From positions 2,468,710-2,532,709 of the forward strand of contig JALIGW010000057.1 of the NCBI GenBank assembly GCA_023053685.1: 64,000 nucleotides of DNA, given 5' to 3'. The notes under the pieces are model-generated. The model did not search any database and had not been told where the DNA came from. It saw only the letters and a program-made list of their open reading frames with translations. The position numbers and the translations under genes were made by a program. Every line of letters begins with the position of its first letter. The stretch's first letter is position 1. The stretch is from Diadophis punctatus similis. Taxonomy: Eukaryota > Chordata > Lepidosauria > Squamata > Dipsadidae. Positions 1-11,766 of the stretch are shown one piece after another.

Positions 1-840
1 CTGAGTTCAAAGATTATGGTGAAATCTACCACATCAATGTCTCTCTAGCTGACATTTTCCAGACATGCAGAAGCAGAGTTCCAGGATTGTGCTGAAAACC
101 AGCACATCACTTTCTCTCTAGCTGACTTTTCCAGATGTGCAGAAGCAGAGTGCCAGGATTTTGCTGATACCACTACATCAATTTCTTTCTAGCTGACTTT
201 TCCAGATAGGCAGAAGCAGAGTTCCAGGATTATGCTGAAATCTACATCAATTTCTTTCTAGCTGACATTTTCCAGATTCTCAGAAGCAGAGTTCCAGGAT
301 TATGCTGAAATCTACCAGCTCAATTTCTCTCTAGCTGATGTTTTCCAGATGTGCAGAAGCAGAGTTCCAGGATTATGCTGAACTCTGCCTTGCAATTTAT
401 ATCCAGCTGACTTTTCCAGATGTGCAGAATCAGAGTTCCAGGATTATGCTGAAATCTACATCAATTTCTTTCTAGCTGACATTTTCCAGATTCTCAGAAG
501 CAGAGTTCCAGGATTGTGCTGAAAACCACCACATCAATATCTCTCTAGCTGACTTTCCCAGATGTGAAGAAGCACAGGTCCAGGATTATGTTGAAATCTG
601 TCTTGTAATTTCTCTCTAGTTGACTTTTCCAGATGTGCAGGAGAGTTCCAGGATTATGCTGAAATCTACATCAATTTCTCTCTAGCTGACATTTTCCAGA
701 TGTGCAGAAGCAGAGTTCCAGGATTGTGTTGAAAACCACCACATCAATTTTCCTCTATCTGACTTTCCCAGATGTGCAGAAGCAGAGTTCCAGGATTATG
801 CTGAAATGTGCCTTGTAATTTCTCTCTAACTGACTTTTCC

Positions 841-1980
841 AGATGTGCAGAAGCAGAGTTCCAGGATTATGCTGAAATCTACATAGATTTCTCTCAAGAT
901 GACATTTTCCAGATGTACAGAAGCAGAGGTCCAGGATTATGCTGAAATCTGCCTTGCAATTTCTCTCTAGCTGACTTTTCCAGATGTGCAGAAGCTGAGT
1001 TCAAAGATTATGGTGAAATCTACCACATCAATTTCTCTCTAGCTGACATTTTCCAGACATGCAGAAGCAGAGTTCCAGGATTGTGCTGAAAACCACCACA
1101 TCAATTTCTCTCTAGCTGACTTTTCCAGATGTGCAGAAGCAAAGTGCCAGGATTTTGCTGTAACCACTACATCAATTTCTCTCTAGCTGACTTTTCCAGA
1201 TGTGCAGAAGCAGAGTTCCAGGATTATGCTGAAATGTGCCTTGTAATGTCTCTCTAGCTGACTTTTCCAGATGTGCAGAAGCAGAGTTCCAGGATTATGC
1301 TGAAATCTACATCAATTTCTCTCAAGCTGACATTTTCCAGATGTACAGAAGCAGAGTTCCAGGTGTATGCTGAAATCTGCCTTGCAATTTCTCTCTAGCT
1401 GACATTTCGCAGATGTGCAGAAGCAGAGTTCCAGGATTATGCTGAAATCTACATAGATTTCTCTCAAGATGACATTTTCCAGATGTACAGAAGCAGAGGT
1501 CCAGGATTATGCTGAAATCTGCCTTGCAATTTCTCTCTAGCTGACTTTTCCAGATGTGCAGAAGCTGAGTTCAAAGATTATGGTGAAATCTACCACATCA
1601 ATTGCTCTCTAGCTGACATTTTCCAGACATGCAGAAGCAGAGTTCCAGGATTGTGCTGAAAACCACCACATCAATTTCTCTCTAGCTGACTTTTCCAGAT
1701 GTGCAGAAGCAAAGTGCCAGGATTTTGCTGTAACCACTACATCAATTTCTCTCTAGCTGACTTTTCCAGATGTGCAGAAGCAGAGTTCCAGGATTATGCT
1801 GAAATGTGCCTTGTAATGTCTCTCTAGCTGACTTTTCCAGATGTGCAGAAGCAGAGTTCCAGGATTATGCTGAAATCTACATCAATTTCTCTCAAGCTGA
1901 CATTTTCCAGATGTACAGAAGCAGAGTTCCAGGTGTATGCTGAAATCTGCCTTGCAATTTCTCTCTAGCTGACATTTCGC
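841..1980 (+). repeat. 570-bp tandem duplication (8 monomers x 2)
   Basis: Positions 841-1410 and 1411-1980 match at a shift of exactly 570 bases, about eight monomers. Both begin AGATGTGCAGAAGCAG followed by the unusual ACATAGATTTCTCTCAAGAT monomer. I saw one substitution between them (ATTTCTC near 1034, ATTGCTC near 1604). Similarity stops about 37 bases after the second copy. Unit 2 of the LTR-bearing repeats lacks about 283 bp, close to four monomers, in the equivalent region, so this is a site of copy-number change. Confidence 0.88.
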
Positions 1981-3160
1981 AGATGTGCAGAAGCAGAGTT
2001 CCAGGATTATGCTGAAAACCACCACATCAATTTCTCTCTAGCTGACTTTCCCAGGTGTGCAGAAGCAGAGGTCCAGGATTATGCTGAAATCTGCCTTGCA
2101 ATTTCTCTCTAGCTGACTTTTCCAGATGTGCAGGAGAGTTCCAGGATTATGCTGAAATCTACATCAATTGCTCTCTAGCTGACATTTTCCAGATGTGCAG
2201 AAGCAGAGTTCAAAGATTATGCTGAAATCTACACATCAATTTCTCTCTAGCTGACTTTTCCAGATGTGCAGAAGCAGAGTGCCAGGATTTTGCTGAAACC
2301 AATACATCGATTTCTCTCTAGCTGACTTTTCCAGATGTGCAGAAGCAGAGTTCCAGGATTATGCTGAACTTTGCCTTGCAATTTATCTCTAGCTGACTTT
2401 TCCAGATGTGCAGAAGCAGAGTTCCAGGATTATGCTGAAATCTACATCAATTTCATTCTAGCTGACATTTTCCAGATTCTCAGAAGCAGAGTTCCAGGAT
2501 TATGCTGAAATCTACCAGCTCAATTTCTCTCAAGCTGACATTTTCCAGATGTACAGAAGCAGAGTTCCAGGTGTATGCTGAAATCTGCCTTGCAATTTCT
2601 CTCTAGCTGACATTTCGCAGATGTGCAGAAGCAGAGTTCCAGGATTATGCTGAAAACCACCACATCAATTTCTCTCTAGCTGACTTTCCCAGGTGTGCAG
2701 AAGCAGAGGTCCAGGATTATGCTGAAATCTGCCTTGCAATTTCTCTCTAGCTGACTTTTCCAGATGTGCAGGAGAGTTCCAGGATTATGCTGAAATCTAC
2801 ATCAATTGCTCTCTAGCTGACATTTTCCAGATGTGCAGAAGCAGAGTTCAAAGATTATGCTGAAATCTACACATCAAGTTCTCTCTAGCTGACTTTTCCA
2901 GATGTGCAGAAGCAGAGTGCCAGGATTTTGCTGAAACCAATACATCGATTTCTCTCTAGCTGACTTTTCCAGATGTGCAGAAGCAGAGTTCCAGGATTAT
3001 GCTGAACTTTGCCTTGCAATTTCTCTCTAGCTGACTTTTCCAGATGTGCAGAAACAGAGTTCCAGGATTATGCTGAAATCTACATCAATTTCATTCTAGC
3101 TGACATTTTCCAGATTCTCAGAAGCAGAGTTCCAGGATTATGCTGAAATCTACCAGCTCA
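1885..3160 (+). repeat. 638-bp tandem duplication (9 monomers x 2)
   Basis: The segment from about 1885 to 2522 repeats at 2523-3160 with a shift of 638 bases. Diagnostic monomers are GACATTTCGCAGATG (1971 and 2609), CCCAGGTGTGCAGAAG and ACCAATACATCGATTTC. The two copies differ by fixed substitutions such as ACATCAATTTC versus ACATCAAGTTC, TTTATCTC versus TTTCTCTC and AGAAGCAG versus AGAAACAG. The same ordered pair recurs near 5.3-6.6, 8.4-9.7 and 21.1-22.4 kb, so the duplication predates the larger amplifications. Confidence 0.85.
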
Positions 3161-3999
3161 ATTTCTCTCTAGCTGACATTTTCCACATATGTAGAAGCAG
3201 AGTACAAAGATTATGCTGAAATCTACACATCAATTTCTCTCTAGCTGACTTTTCCAGATGTGCAGAAGCAGAGTTCCAGGATTATGCTGAAATCTACATC
3301 AATTTCTCTCAAGCTGACATTTTCCAGATGTACAGAAGCAGAGTTCCAGGTGTATGCTGAAATCTGCCTTGCAATTTCTCTCTAGCTGACTTTTCCAGAT
3401 GTGCAGAAGCTGAGTTCAAAGATTATGGTGAAATCTACCACATCAATGTCTCTCTAGCTGACATTTTCCAGACATGCAGAAGCAGAGTTCCAGGATTGTG
3501 CTGAAAACCAGCACATCACTTTCTCTCTAGCTGACTTTTCCAGATGTGCAGAAGTAGAGTGCCAGGATTTTGCTGAAACCACTACATCAATTTCTTTCTA
3601 GCTGACTTTTCCAGATAGGCAGAAGCAGAGTTCCAGGATTATGCTGAAATCTACATCAATTTCTTTCTAGCTGACATTTTCCAGATTCTCAGAAGCAGAG
3701 TTCCAGGATTATGCTGAAATCTACCAGCTCAATTTCTCTCTAGCTGACGTTTTCCAGATGTGCAGAAGCAGAGTTCCAGGATTATGCTGAACTCTTCCTT
3801 GCAATTTATATCTAGCTGACTTTTCCAGATGTGCAGAATCAGAGTTCCAGGATTATGCTGAAAACCACCACATCAATATCTCTCTAGCTGACTTTCCCAG
3901 ATGTGCAGAAGCACAGGTCCAGGATTATGCTGAAATCTGTCTTGTAATTTCTCTCTAGCTGACTTTTCCAGATGTGCAGGAGAGTTCCAGGATTATGCT

Positions 4000-4005
4000 G
4001 AAATC
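4000..4005. repeat. Target-site duplication, left flank of LTR copy 1
   Basis: GAAATC directly precedes TGTGG and is repeated directly after CCACA at 4432-4437. Removing the LTR and one hexamer restores an ordinary monomer reading CTGAAATCTACATCAA. The other four LTRs have the same pair: 7414-7419/7846-7851, 10545-10550/10977-10982, 23223-23228/23655-23660 and 36200-36205/36632-36637. Confidence 0.92.
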
Positions 4006-4085
4006 TGTGGTGGTCTCCCATGAGAAATGAGACACGCAGACAGGTACCTCGGGACGGGAGCCCAGACTCTCTTCTGTAACCCCCT

Positions 4086-4091
4086 TTTATT
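4086..4091 (-). promoter_or_regulatory. LTR polyadenylation signal AATAAA (minus strand)
   Basis: TTTATT on the plus strand reads AATAAA on the minus strand, followed by a short G run and a CA dinucleotide about 15 bases on, which would suit a cleavage site. Its place about 340 bases into a 426-bp LTR is normal for the R region and sets the LTR orientation. AATAAAAG could also act as a weak TATA-like element. Equivalents are at 7500-7505, 10631-10636, 23309-23314 and 36286-36291. Confidence 0.72.
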
Positions 4092-4163
4092 ACAATTCAT
4101 CCCATATCCAGTTACATTCTCATGACAAAGTTAGTAAGGGGTGGGTAAATACAACTGTTACTA

Positions 4164-4173
4164 CCATATATGG
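4164..4173. promoter_or_regulatory. CArG-box-like palindrome in LTR U3
   Basis: CCATATATGG fits the CC(A/T)6GG consensus bound by SRF/MADS factors and is palindromic. Read on the minus strand it lies about 75 bases before the AATAAA signal and could instead serve as the LTR TATA region. It recurs at the same offset in every LTR copy. Binding is not shown. Confidence 0.4.
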
Positions 4174-4180
4174 TCACATT

Positions 4181-4270
4181 GTTAATCTATTTCTGAATAC
4201 ACATCCTTTAGGTATCCTGTGGATTGTTAATCTATTCCTGAATACACATCCTTTAGGTATCTTGTGGATA
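4181..4270 (-). repeat. 45-bp direct repeat inside the LTR
   Basis: Positions 4181-4225 and 4226-4270 are two adjacent copies of a 45-bp sequence beginning GTTAATCTATT and ending in CTTGTGGATA or CCTGTGGATT, differing at only a few bases. Direct repeats in U3 are typical of retroviral enhancers. Two copies of TCACGTAAGC follow at 4274-4283 and 4291-4300. Equivalent 45-bp pairs are at 7595-7684, 10726-10815, 23404-23493 and 36381-36470. Confidence 0.85.
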
Positions 4271-4437
4271 ATGTCACGTAAGCTTTCAGGTCACGTAAGC
4301 ACTGGGGTTAGGAGATTTCAGATGAGGTTTGTCACATCCTGCTTTTCCTGTCTTGGTTAGTGCTTAATAGTTAATGAAGTATCCATTATACAGACTGAAG
4401 TAAAGTTCTTTGTTCCCAATTTAATCCCACAGAAATC

Positions 4438-7413
4438 TACATCAATTTCTCTCCAGCTGACATTTTCCAGATGTGCAGAAGCAGAGTTCCAGGATTGTGT
4501 TGAAAACCACCACATCAATTTTTCTCTAGCTGACTTTCCCAGATGTGCAGAAGCAGAGTTCCAGGATTATGCTGAAATGTGCCTTGTAATTTCTCTCTAG
4601 CTGACTTTTCCAGATGTGCAGAAGCAGAGTTCCAGGATTATGCTGAAATGTGCCTTGTAATGTCTCTCTAGCTGACTTTTCCAGATGTGCAGAAGCAGAG
4701 TTCCAGGATTATGCTGAAATCTACATCAATTTCTCTCAAGCTGACATTTTCCAGATGTACAGAAGCAGAGTTCCAGGTGTATGCTGAAATCTGCCTTGCA
4801 ATTTCTCTCTAGCTGACATTTCGCAGATGTGCAGAAGCAGAGTTCCAGGATTATGCTGAAATCTACATAGATTTCTCTCAAGATGACATTTTCCAGATGT
4901 ACAGAAGCAGAGGTCCAGGATTATGCTGAAATCTGCCTTGCAATTTCTCTCTAGCTGACTTTTCCAGATGTGCAGAAGCTGAGTTCAAAGATTATGGTGA
5001 AATCTACCACATCAATTGCTCTCTAGCTGACATTTTCCAGACATGCAGAAGCAGAGTTCCAGGATTGTGCTGAAAACCACCACATCAATTTCTCTCTAGC
5101 TGACTTTTCCAGATGTGCAGAAGCAAAGTGCCAGGATTTTGCTGTAACCACTACATCAATTTCTCTCTAGCTGACTTTTCCAGATGTGCAGAAGCAGAGT
5201 TCCAGGATTATGCTGAAATGTGCCTTGTAATGTCTCTCTAGCTGACTTTTCCAGATGTGCAGAAGCAGAGTTCCAGGATTATGCTGAAATCTACATCAAT
5301 TTCTCTCAAGCTGACATTTTCCAGATGTACAGAAGCAGAGTTCCAGGTGTATGCTGAAATCTGCCTTGCAATTTCTCTCTAGCTGACATTTCGCAGATGT
5401 GCAGAAGCAGAGTTCCAGGATTATGCTGAAAACCACCACATCAATTTCTCTCTAGCTGACTTTCCCAGGTGTGCAGAAGCAGAGGTCCAGGATTATGCTG
5501 AAATCTGCCTTGCAATTTCTCTCTAGCTGACTTTTCCAGATGTGCAGGAGAGTTCCAGGATTATGCTGAAATCTACATCAATTGCTCTCTAGCTGACATT
5601 TTCCAGATGTGCAGAAGCAGAGTTCAAAGATTATGCTGAAATCTACACATCAATTTCTCTCTAGCTGACTTTTCCAGATGTGCAGAAGCAGAGTGCCAGG
5701 ATTTTGCTGAAACCAATACATCGATTTCTCTCTAGCTGACTTTTCCAGATGTGCAGAAGCAGAGTTCCAGGATTATGCTGAACTTTGCCTTGCAATTTAT
5801 CTCTAGCTGACTTTTCCAGATGTGCAGAAGCAGAGTTCCAGGATTATGCTGAAATCTACATCAATTTCATTCTAGCTGACATTTTCCAGATTCTCAGAAG
5901 CAGAGTTCCAGGATTATGCTGAAATCTACCAGCTCAATTTCTCTCAAGCTGACATTTTCCAGATGTACAGAAGCAGAGTTCCAGGTGTATGCTGAAATCT
6001 GCCTTGCAATTTCTCTCTAGCTGACATTTCGCAGATGTGCAGAAGCAGAGTTCCAGGATTATGCTGAAAACCACCACATCAATTTCTCTCTAGCTGACTT
6101 TCCCAGGTGTGCAGAAGCAGAGGTCCAGGATTATGCTGAAATCTGCCTTGCAATTTCTCTCTAGCTGACTTTTCCAGATGTGCAGGAGAGTTCCAGGATT
6201 ATGCTGAAATCTACATCAATTGCTCTCTAGCTGACATTTTCCAGATGTGCAGAAGCAGAGTTCAAAGATTATGCTGAAATCTACACATCAAGTTCTCTCT
6301 AGCTGACTTTTCCAGATGTGCAGAAGCAGAGTGCCAGGATTTTGCTGAAACCAATACATCGATTTCTCTCTAGCTGACTTTTCCAGATGTGCAGAAGCAG
6401 AGTTCCAGGATTATGCTGAACTTTGCCTTGCAATTTCTCTCTAGCTGACTTTTCCAGATGTGCAGAAACAGAGTTCCAGGATTATGCTGAAATCTACATC
6501 AATTTCATTCTAGCTGACATTTTCCAGATTCTCAGAAGCAGAGTTCCAGGATTATGCTGAAATCTACCAGCTCAATTTCTCTCTAGCTGACATTTTCCAC
6601 ATATGTAGAAGCAGAGTACAAAGATTATGCTGAAATCTACACATCAATTTCTCTCTAGCTGACTTTTCCAGATGTGCAGAAGCAGAGTTCCAGGATTATG
6701 CTGAAATCTACATCAATTTCTCTCAAGCTGACATTTTCCAGATGTACAGAAGCAGAGTTCCAGGTGTATGCTGAAATCTGCCTTGCAATTTCTCTCTAGC
6801 TGACTTTTCCAGATGTGCAGAAGCTGAGTTCAAAGATTATGGTGAAATCTACCACATCAATGTCTCTCTAGCTGACATTTTCCAGACATGCAGAAGCAGA
6901 GTTCCAGGATTGTGCTGAAAACCAGCACATCACTTTCTCTCTAGCTGACTTTTCCAGATGTGCAGAAGTAGAGTGCCAGGATTTTGCTGAAACCACTACA
7001 TCAATTTCTTTCTAGCTGACTTTTCCAGATAGGCAGAAGCAGAGTTCCAGGATTATGCTGAAATCTACATCAATTTCTTTCTAGCTGACATTTTCCAGAT
7101 TCTCAGAAGCAGAGTTCCAGGATTATGCTGAAATCTACCAGCTCAATTTCTCTCTAGCTGACGTTTTCCAGATGTGCAGAAGCAGAGTTCCAGGATTATG
7201 CTGAACTCTTCCTTGCAATTTATATCTAGCTGACTTTTCCAGATGTGCAGAATCAGAGTTCCAGGATTATGCTGAAAACCACCACATCAATATCTCTCTA
7301 GCTGACTTTCCCAGATGTGCAGAAGCACAGGTCCAGGATTATGCTGAAATCTGTCTTGTAATTTCTCTCTAGCTGACTTTTCCAGATGTGCAGGAGAGTT
7401 CCAGGATTATGCT
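4438..7413 (+). repeat. Type-A satellite block between LTR copies 1 and 2
   Basis: About 41 monomers of the same order as 1-4005. With LTR copy 1 it makes a 3414-bp unit (start of LTR 1 to start of LTR 2). It carries the 638-bp duplicated pair and the block of about 283 bp (near 4623-4905) that the next unit lacks. No gene is seen. Confidence 0.9.
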
Positions 7414-7419
7414 GAAATC

Positions 7420-7845
7420 TGTGGTGGTCTCCCATGAGAAATGAGACACGCAGACAGGTACCTCGGGACGGGAGCCCAGACTCTCTTCTGTAACCCCCTT
7501 TTATTACAATTCATCCCATATCCAGTTACATTCTCATGACAAAGTTAGTAAGGGGTGGGTAAATACAACTGTTACTACCATATATGGTCACATTGTTAAT
7601 CTATTTCTGAATACACATCCTTTAGGTATCCTGTGGATTGTTAATCTATTCCTGAATACACATCCTTTAGGTATCTTGTGGATAATGTCACGTAAGCTTT
7701 CAGGTCACGTAAGCACTGGGGTTAGGAGATTTCAGATGAGGTTTGTCACATCCTGCTTTTCCTGTCTTGGTTAGTGCTTAATAGTTAATGAAGTATCCAT
7801 TATACAGACTGAAGTAAAGTTCTTTGTTCCCAATTTAATCCCACA
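7420..7845 (-). mobile_element. Solo LTR, class II (ERVK-like), copy 2
   Basis: Same 426-bp element as at 4006, same orientation, same GAAATC target duplication (7414-7419 and 7846-7851) and same flanking monomers. I found no difference from copy 1 on reading. An independent insertion would not have the same site and duplication, so this copy arose by duplication of LTR and satellite together. Confidence 0.9.
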
Positions 7846-7851
7846 GAAATC

Positions 7852-10544
7852 TACATCAATTTCTCTCCAGCTGACATTTTCCAGATGTGCAGAAGCAGAG
7901 TTCCAGGATTGTGTTGAAAACCACCACATCAATTTTTCTCTAGCTGACTTTCCCAGATGTGCAGAAGCAGAGTTCCAGGATTATGCTGAAATGTGCCTTG
8001 TAATTTCTCTCTAGCTGACTTTTCCAGATGTGCAGAAGCAGAGTTCCAGGATTATGCTGAAATCTGCCTTGCAATTTCTCTCTAGCTGACTTTTCCAGAT
8101 GTGCAGAAGCTGAGTTCAAAGATTATGGTGAAATCTACCACATCAATTTCTCTCTAGCTGACATTTTCCAGACATGCAGAAGCAGAGTTCCAGGATTGTG
8201 CTGAAAACCACCACATCAATTTCTCTCTAGCTGACTTTTCCAGATGTGCAGAAGCAAAGTGCCAGGATTTTGCTGTAACCACTACATCAATTTCTCTCTA
8301 GCTGACTTTTCCAGATGTGCAGAAGCAGAGTTCCAGGATTATGCTGAAATGTGCCTTGTAATGTCTCTCTAGCTGACTTTTCCAGATGTGCAGAAGCAGA
8401 GTTCCAGGATTATGCTGAAATCTACATCAATTTCTCTCAAGCTGACATTTTCCAGATGTACAGAAGCAGAGTTCCAGGTGTATGCTGAAATCTGCCTTGC
8501 AATTTCTCTCTAGCTGACATTTCGCAGATGTGCAGAAGCAGAGTTCCAGGATTATGCTGAAAACCACCACATCAATTTCTCTCTAGCTGACTTTCCCAGG
8601 TGTGCAGAAGCAGAGGTCCAGGATTATGCTGAAATCTGCCTTGCAATTTCTCTCTAGCTGACTTTTCCAGATGTGCAGGAGAGTTCCAGGATTATGCTGA
8701 AATCTACATCAATTGCTCTCTAGCTGACATTTTCCAGATGTGCAGAAGCAGAGTTCAAAGATTATGCTGAAATCTACACATCAATTTCTCTCTAGCTGAC
8801 TTTTCCAGATGTGCAGAAGCAGAGTGCCAGGATTTTGCTGAAACCAATACATCGATTTCTCTCTAGCTGACTTTTCCAGATGTGCAGAAGCAGAGTTCCA
8901 GGATTATGCTGAACTTTGCCTTGCAATTTATCTCTAGCTGACTTTTCCAGATGTGCAGAAGCAGAGTTCCAGGATTATGCTGAAATCTACATCAATTTCA
9001 TTCTAGCTGACATTTTCCAGATTCTCAGAAGCAGAGTTCCAGGATTATGCTGAAATCTACCAGCTCAATTTCTCTCAAGCTGACATTTTCCTGATGTACA
9101 GAAGCAGAGTTCCAGGTGTATGCTGAAATCTGCCTTGCAATTTCTCTCTAGCTGACATTTCGCAGATGTGCAGAAGCAGAGTTCCAGGATTATGCTGAAA
9201 ACCACCACATCAATTTCTCTCTAGCTGACTTTCCCAGGTGTGCAGAAGCAGAGGTCCAGGATTATGCTGAAATCTGCCTTGCAATTTCTCTCTAGCTGAC
9301 TTTTCCAGATGTGCAGGAGAGTTCCAGGATTATGCTGAAATCTACATCAATTGCTCTCTAGCTGACATTTTCCAGATGTGCAGAAGCAGAGTTCAAAGAT
9401 TATGCTGAAATCTACACATCAAGTTCTCTCTAGCTGACTTTTCCAGATGTGCAGAAGCAGAGTGCCAGGATTTTGCTGAAACCAATACATCGATTTCTCT
9501 CTAGCTGACTTTTCCAGATGTGCAGAAGCAGAGTTCCAGGATTATGCTGAACTTTGCCTTGCAATTTCTCTCTAGCTGACTTTTCCAGATGTGCAGAAAC
9601 AGAGTTCCAGGATTATGCTGAAATCTACATCAATTTCATTCTAGCTGACATTTTCCAGATTCTCAGAAGCAGAGTTCCAGGATTATGCTGAAATCTACCA
9701 GCTCAATTTCTCTCTAGCTGACATTTTCCACATATGTAGAAGCAGAGTACAAAGATTATGCTGAAATCTACACATCAATTTCTCTCTAGCTGACTTTTCC
9801 AGATGTGCAGAAGCAGAGTTCCAGGATTATGCTGAAATCTACATCAATTTCTCTCAAGCTGACATTTTCCAGATGTACAGAAGCAGAGTTCCAGGTGTAT
9901 GCTGAAATCTGCCTTGCAATTTCTCTCTAGCTGACTTTTCCAGATGTGCAGAAGCTGAGTTCAAAGATTATGGTGAAATCTACCACATCAATGTCTCTCT
10001 AGCTGACATTTTCCAGACATGCAGAAGCAGAGTTCCAGGATTGTGCTGAAAACCAGCACATCACTTTCTCTCTAGCTGACTTTTCCAGATGTGCAGAAGC
10101 AGAGTGCCAGGATTTTGCTGAAACCACTACATCAATTTCTTTCTAGCTGACTTTTCCAGATAGGCAGAAGCAGAGTTCCAGGATTATGCTGAAATCTACA
10201 TCAATTTCTTTCTAGCTGACATTTTCCAGATTCTCAGAAGCAGAGTTCCAGGATTATGCTGAAATCTACCAGCTCAATTTCTCTCTAGCTGACGTTTTCC
10301 AGATGTGCAGAAGCAGAGTTCCAGGATTATGCTGAACTCTTCCTTGCAATTTATATCTAGCTGACTTTTCCAGATGTGCAGAATCAGAGTTCCAGGATTA
10401 TGCTGAAAACCACCACATCAATATCTCTCTAGCTGACTTTCCCAGATGTGCAGAAGCACAGGTCCAGGATTATGCTGAAATCTGTCTTGTAATTTCTCTC
10501 TAGCTGACTTTTCCAGATGTGCAGGAGAGTTCCAGGATTATGCT
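7852..10544 (+). repeat. Type-A satellite block between LTR copies 2 and 3
   Basis: About 38 monomers in the same order as the preceding block. The LTR-to-LTR spacing is 3131 bp, 283 bp less than the previous unit, because of the loss of about four monomers just after the LTR (near 8040). Private differences include TTTTCCTGATG near 9090 and AGAAGCAGAGTGCC near 10105, where the previous unit has AGAAGTAGAG. No gene is seen. Confidence 0.9.
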
Positions 10545-10550
10545 GAAATC

Positions 10551-10976
10551 TGTGGTGGTCTCCCATGAGAAATGAGACACGCAGACAGGTACCTCGGGAC
10601 GGGAGCCCAGACTCTCTTCTGTAACCCCCTTTTATTACAATTCATCCCATATCCAGTTACATTCTCATGACAAAGTTAGTAAGGGGTGGGTAAATACAAC
10701 TGTTACTACCATATATGGTCACATTGTTAATCTATTTCTGAATACACATCCTTTAGGTATCCTGTGGATTGTTAATCTATTCCTGAATACACATCCTTTA
10801 GGTATCTTGTGGATAATGTCACGTAAGCTTTCAGGTCACGTAAGCACTGGGGTTAGGAGATTTCAGATGAGGTTTGTCACATCCTGCTTTTCCTGTCTTG
10901 GTTAGTGCTTAATAGTTAATGAAGTATCCATTATACAGACTGAAGTAAAGTTCTTTGTTCCCAATTTAATCCCACA
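10551..10976 (-). mobile_element. Solo LTR, class II (ERVK-like), copy 3
   Basis: Identical on reading to copies 1 and 2, with target duplications at 10545-10550 and 10977-10982. It is the last of the three closely spaced copies; the next is 12678 bp away. The satellite right of it soon changes to type B, at the same distance as for copies 4 and 5. Confidence 0.9.
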
Positions 10977-10982
10977 GAAATC

Positions 10983-11766
10983 TACATCAATTTCTCTCCA
11001 GCTGACATTTTCCAGATGTGCAGAAGCAGAGTTCCAGGATTGTGTTGAAAACCACCACATCAATTTATCTCTAGCTGACTTTCCCAGATGTGCAGAAGCA
11101 GAGTTCCAGGATTATGCTGAAATGTGCCTTGTAATTTCTCTCTAGCTGACTTTTCCAGATGTGCAGAAGCAGAGTTCCAGGATTATGCTGAAATCTGCCT
11201 TGCAATTTCTCTCTAGCTGACTTTTCCAGATGTGCAGAAGCTGAGTTCAAAGATTATGGTGAAATCTACCACATCAATTTCTCTCTAGCTGACATTTTCC
11301 AGACATGCAGAAGCAGAGTTCCAGGATTGTGCTGAAAACCACCACATCAATTTCTCTCTAGCTGACTTTTCCAGATGTGCAGAAGCAAAGTGCCAGGATT
11401 TTGCTGTAACCACTACATCAATTTCTCTCTACCTGACTTTTCCAGATGTGCAGAAGCAGAGTTCCAGGATTATGCTGAAATGTGCCTTGTAATGTCTCTC
11501 TAGCTGACTTTTCCAGATGTGCAGAAGCAGAGTTCCAGGATTATGCTGAAATCTACATCAATTTCTTTCTAGCTGACATTTTCCAGATTCTCAGAAGCAG
11601 AGTTCCAGGATTATGCTGAAATCTACCAGCTCAATTTCTCTCTAGCTGACATTTTCCACATATGCAGAAGCAGAGTACAAAGATTATGCTGAAATCTACA
11701 CATCAATTTCTCTCTAGCTGACTTTTCCAGATGTGCAGAAGCAGAGTTCCAGGATTATGCTGAAAT
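10983..11766 (+). repeat. Type-A tail and A/B junction after LTR copy 3
   Basis: About eleven type-A monomers follow the LTR, ending in an unusual GAAATCTAGATCAATTTC monomer at about 11764. After one further CTCTCAAG monomer, type B starts with GATTATGCTAAAATCTGCCTC. The same junction occurs after LTR copies 4 (about 24.44 kb) and 5 (about 37.42 kb) at the same LTR-relative distance. Confidence 0.85.

Larger units (their letters stand above)
1..4005 (+). repeat. Type-A satellite block upstream of LTR copy 1
   Basis: About 55 monomers, mostly GACTTTTCC forms with ACATCAATTTC, AACCACCACATC or TGCCTTGCAATTTC variable parts. The first bases realign with 3410 onward (shift 3409) and again with 6824, so the block is a relative of the LTR-bearing 3.4-kb unit downstream. 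In this earlier copy the place equivalent to the LTR site (near 600-660) is uninterrupted: a CAGGAGAGTTCCAGGATTATG monomer continues straight into ACATCAATTTC. The block contains the 570-bp and 638-bp duplications listed separately. No gene is seen. Confidence 0.9.
4006..4431 (-). mobile_element. Solo LTR, class II (ERVK-like) retroviral, copy 1
   Basis: A 426-bp sequence unrelated to the satellite interrupts a monomer. It starts TGTGG and ends CCACA, a perfect 5-bp terminal inverted repeat with the TG...CA ends of retroviral LTRs. The satellite hexamer GAAATC is duplicated at 4000-4005 and 4432-4437. Six-base target duplications are characteristic of class II (ERVK/IAP-type) elements. The minus strand carries an AATAAA signal about 340 bases into the LTR, leaving about 80 bases of R/U5-like sequence, so the element points leftward. 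No internal retroviral sequence or second LTR flanks it, so it is a solo LTR left by LTR-LTR recombination. The exact family cannot be named without a library search. Confidence 0.9.

Noticed and set aside
1405..1425. CENP-B-box-like sequence in TTTCGCAGATGTGCAG and TTTTCGAGACGTGC monomers
   Set aside because: Both share TTCG with the box but lack the required central A and the CGGG half. Without a match, a centromeric role cannot be argued from this motif.
4383..4390. TATAATGG on the minus strand as the LTR TATA box
   Set aside because: It lies only about 45 bases from the 5' end of the LTR in its own orientation and about 290 bases before AATAAA, too far upstream for a core promoter in a 426-bp LTR. 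CATATATGG nearer the AATAAA is a better candidate.
4006..7845. LTR copies 1 and 2 as the two ends of a provirus
   Set aside because: The 3 kb between them is ordinary satellite without retroviral genes or a primer-binding site, and each LTR has its own pair of target duplications. They are separate solo LTR copies.
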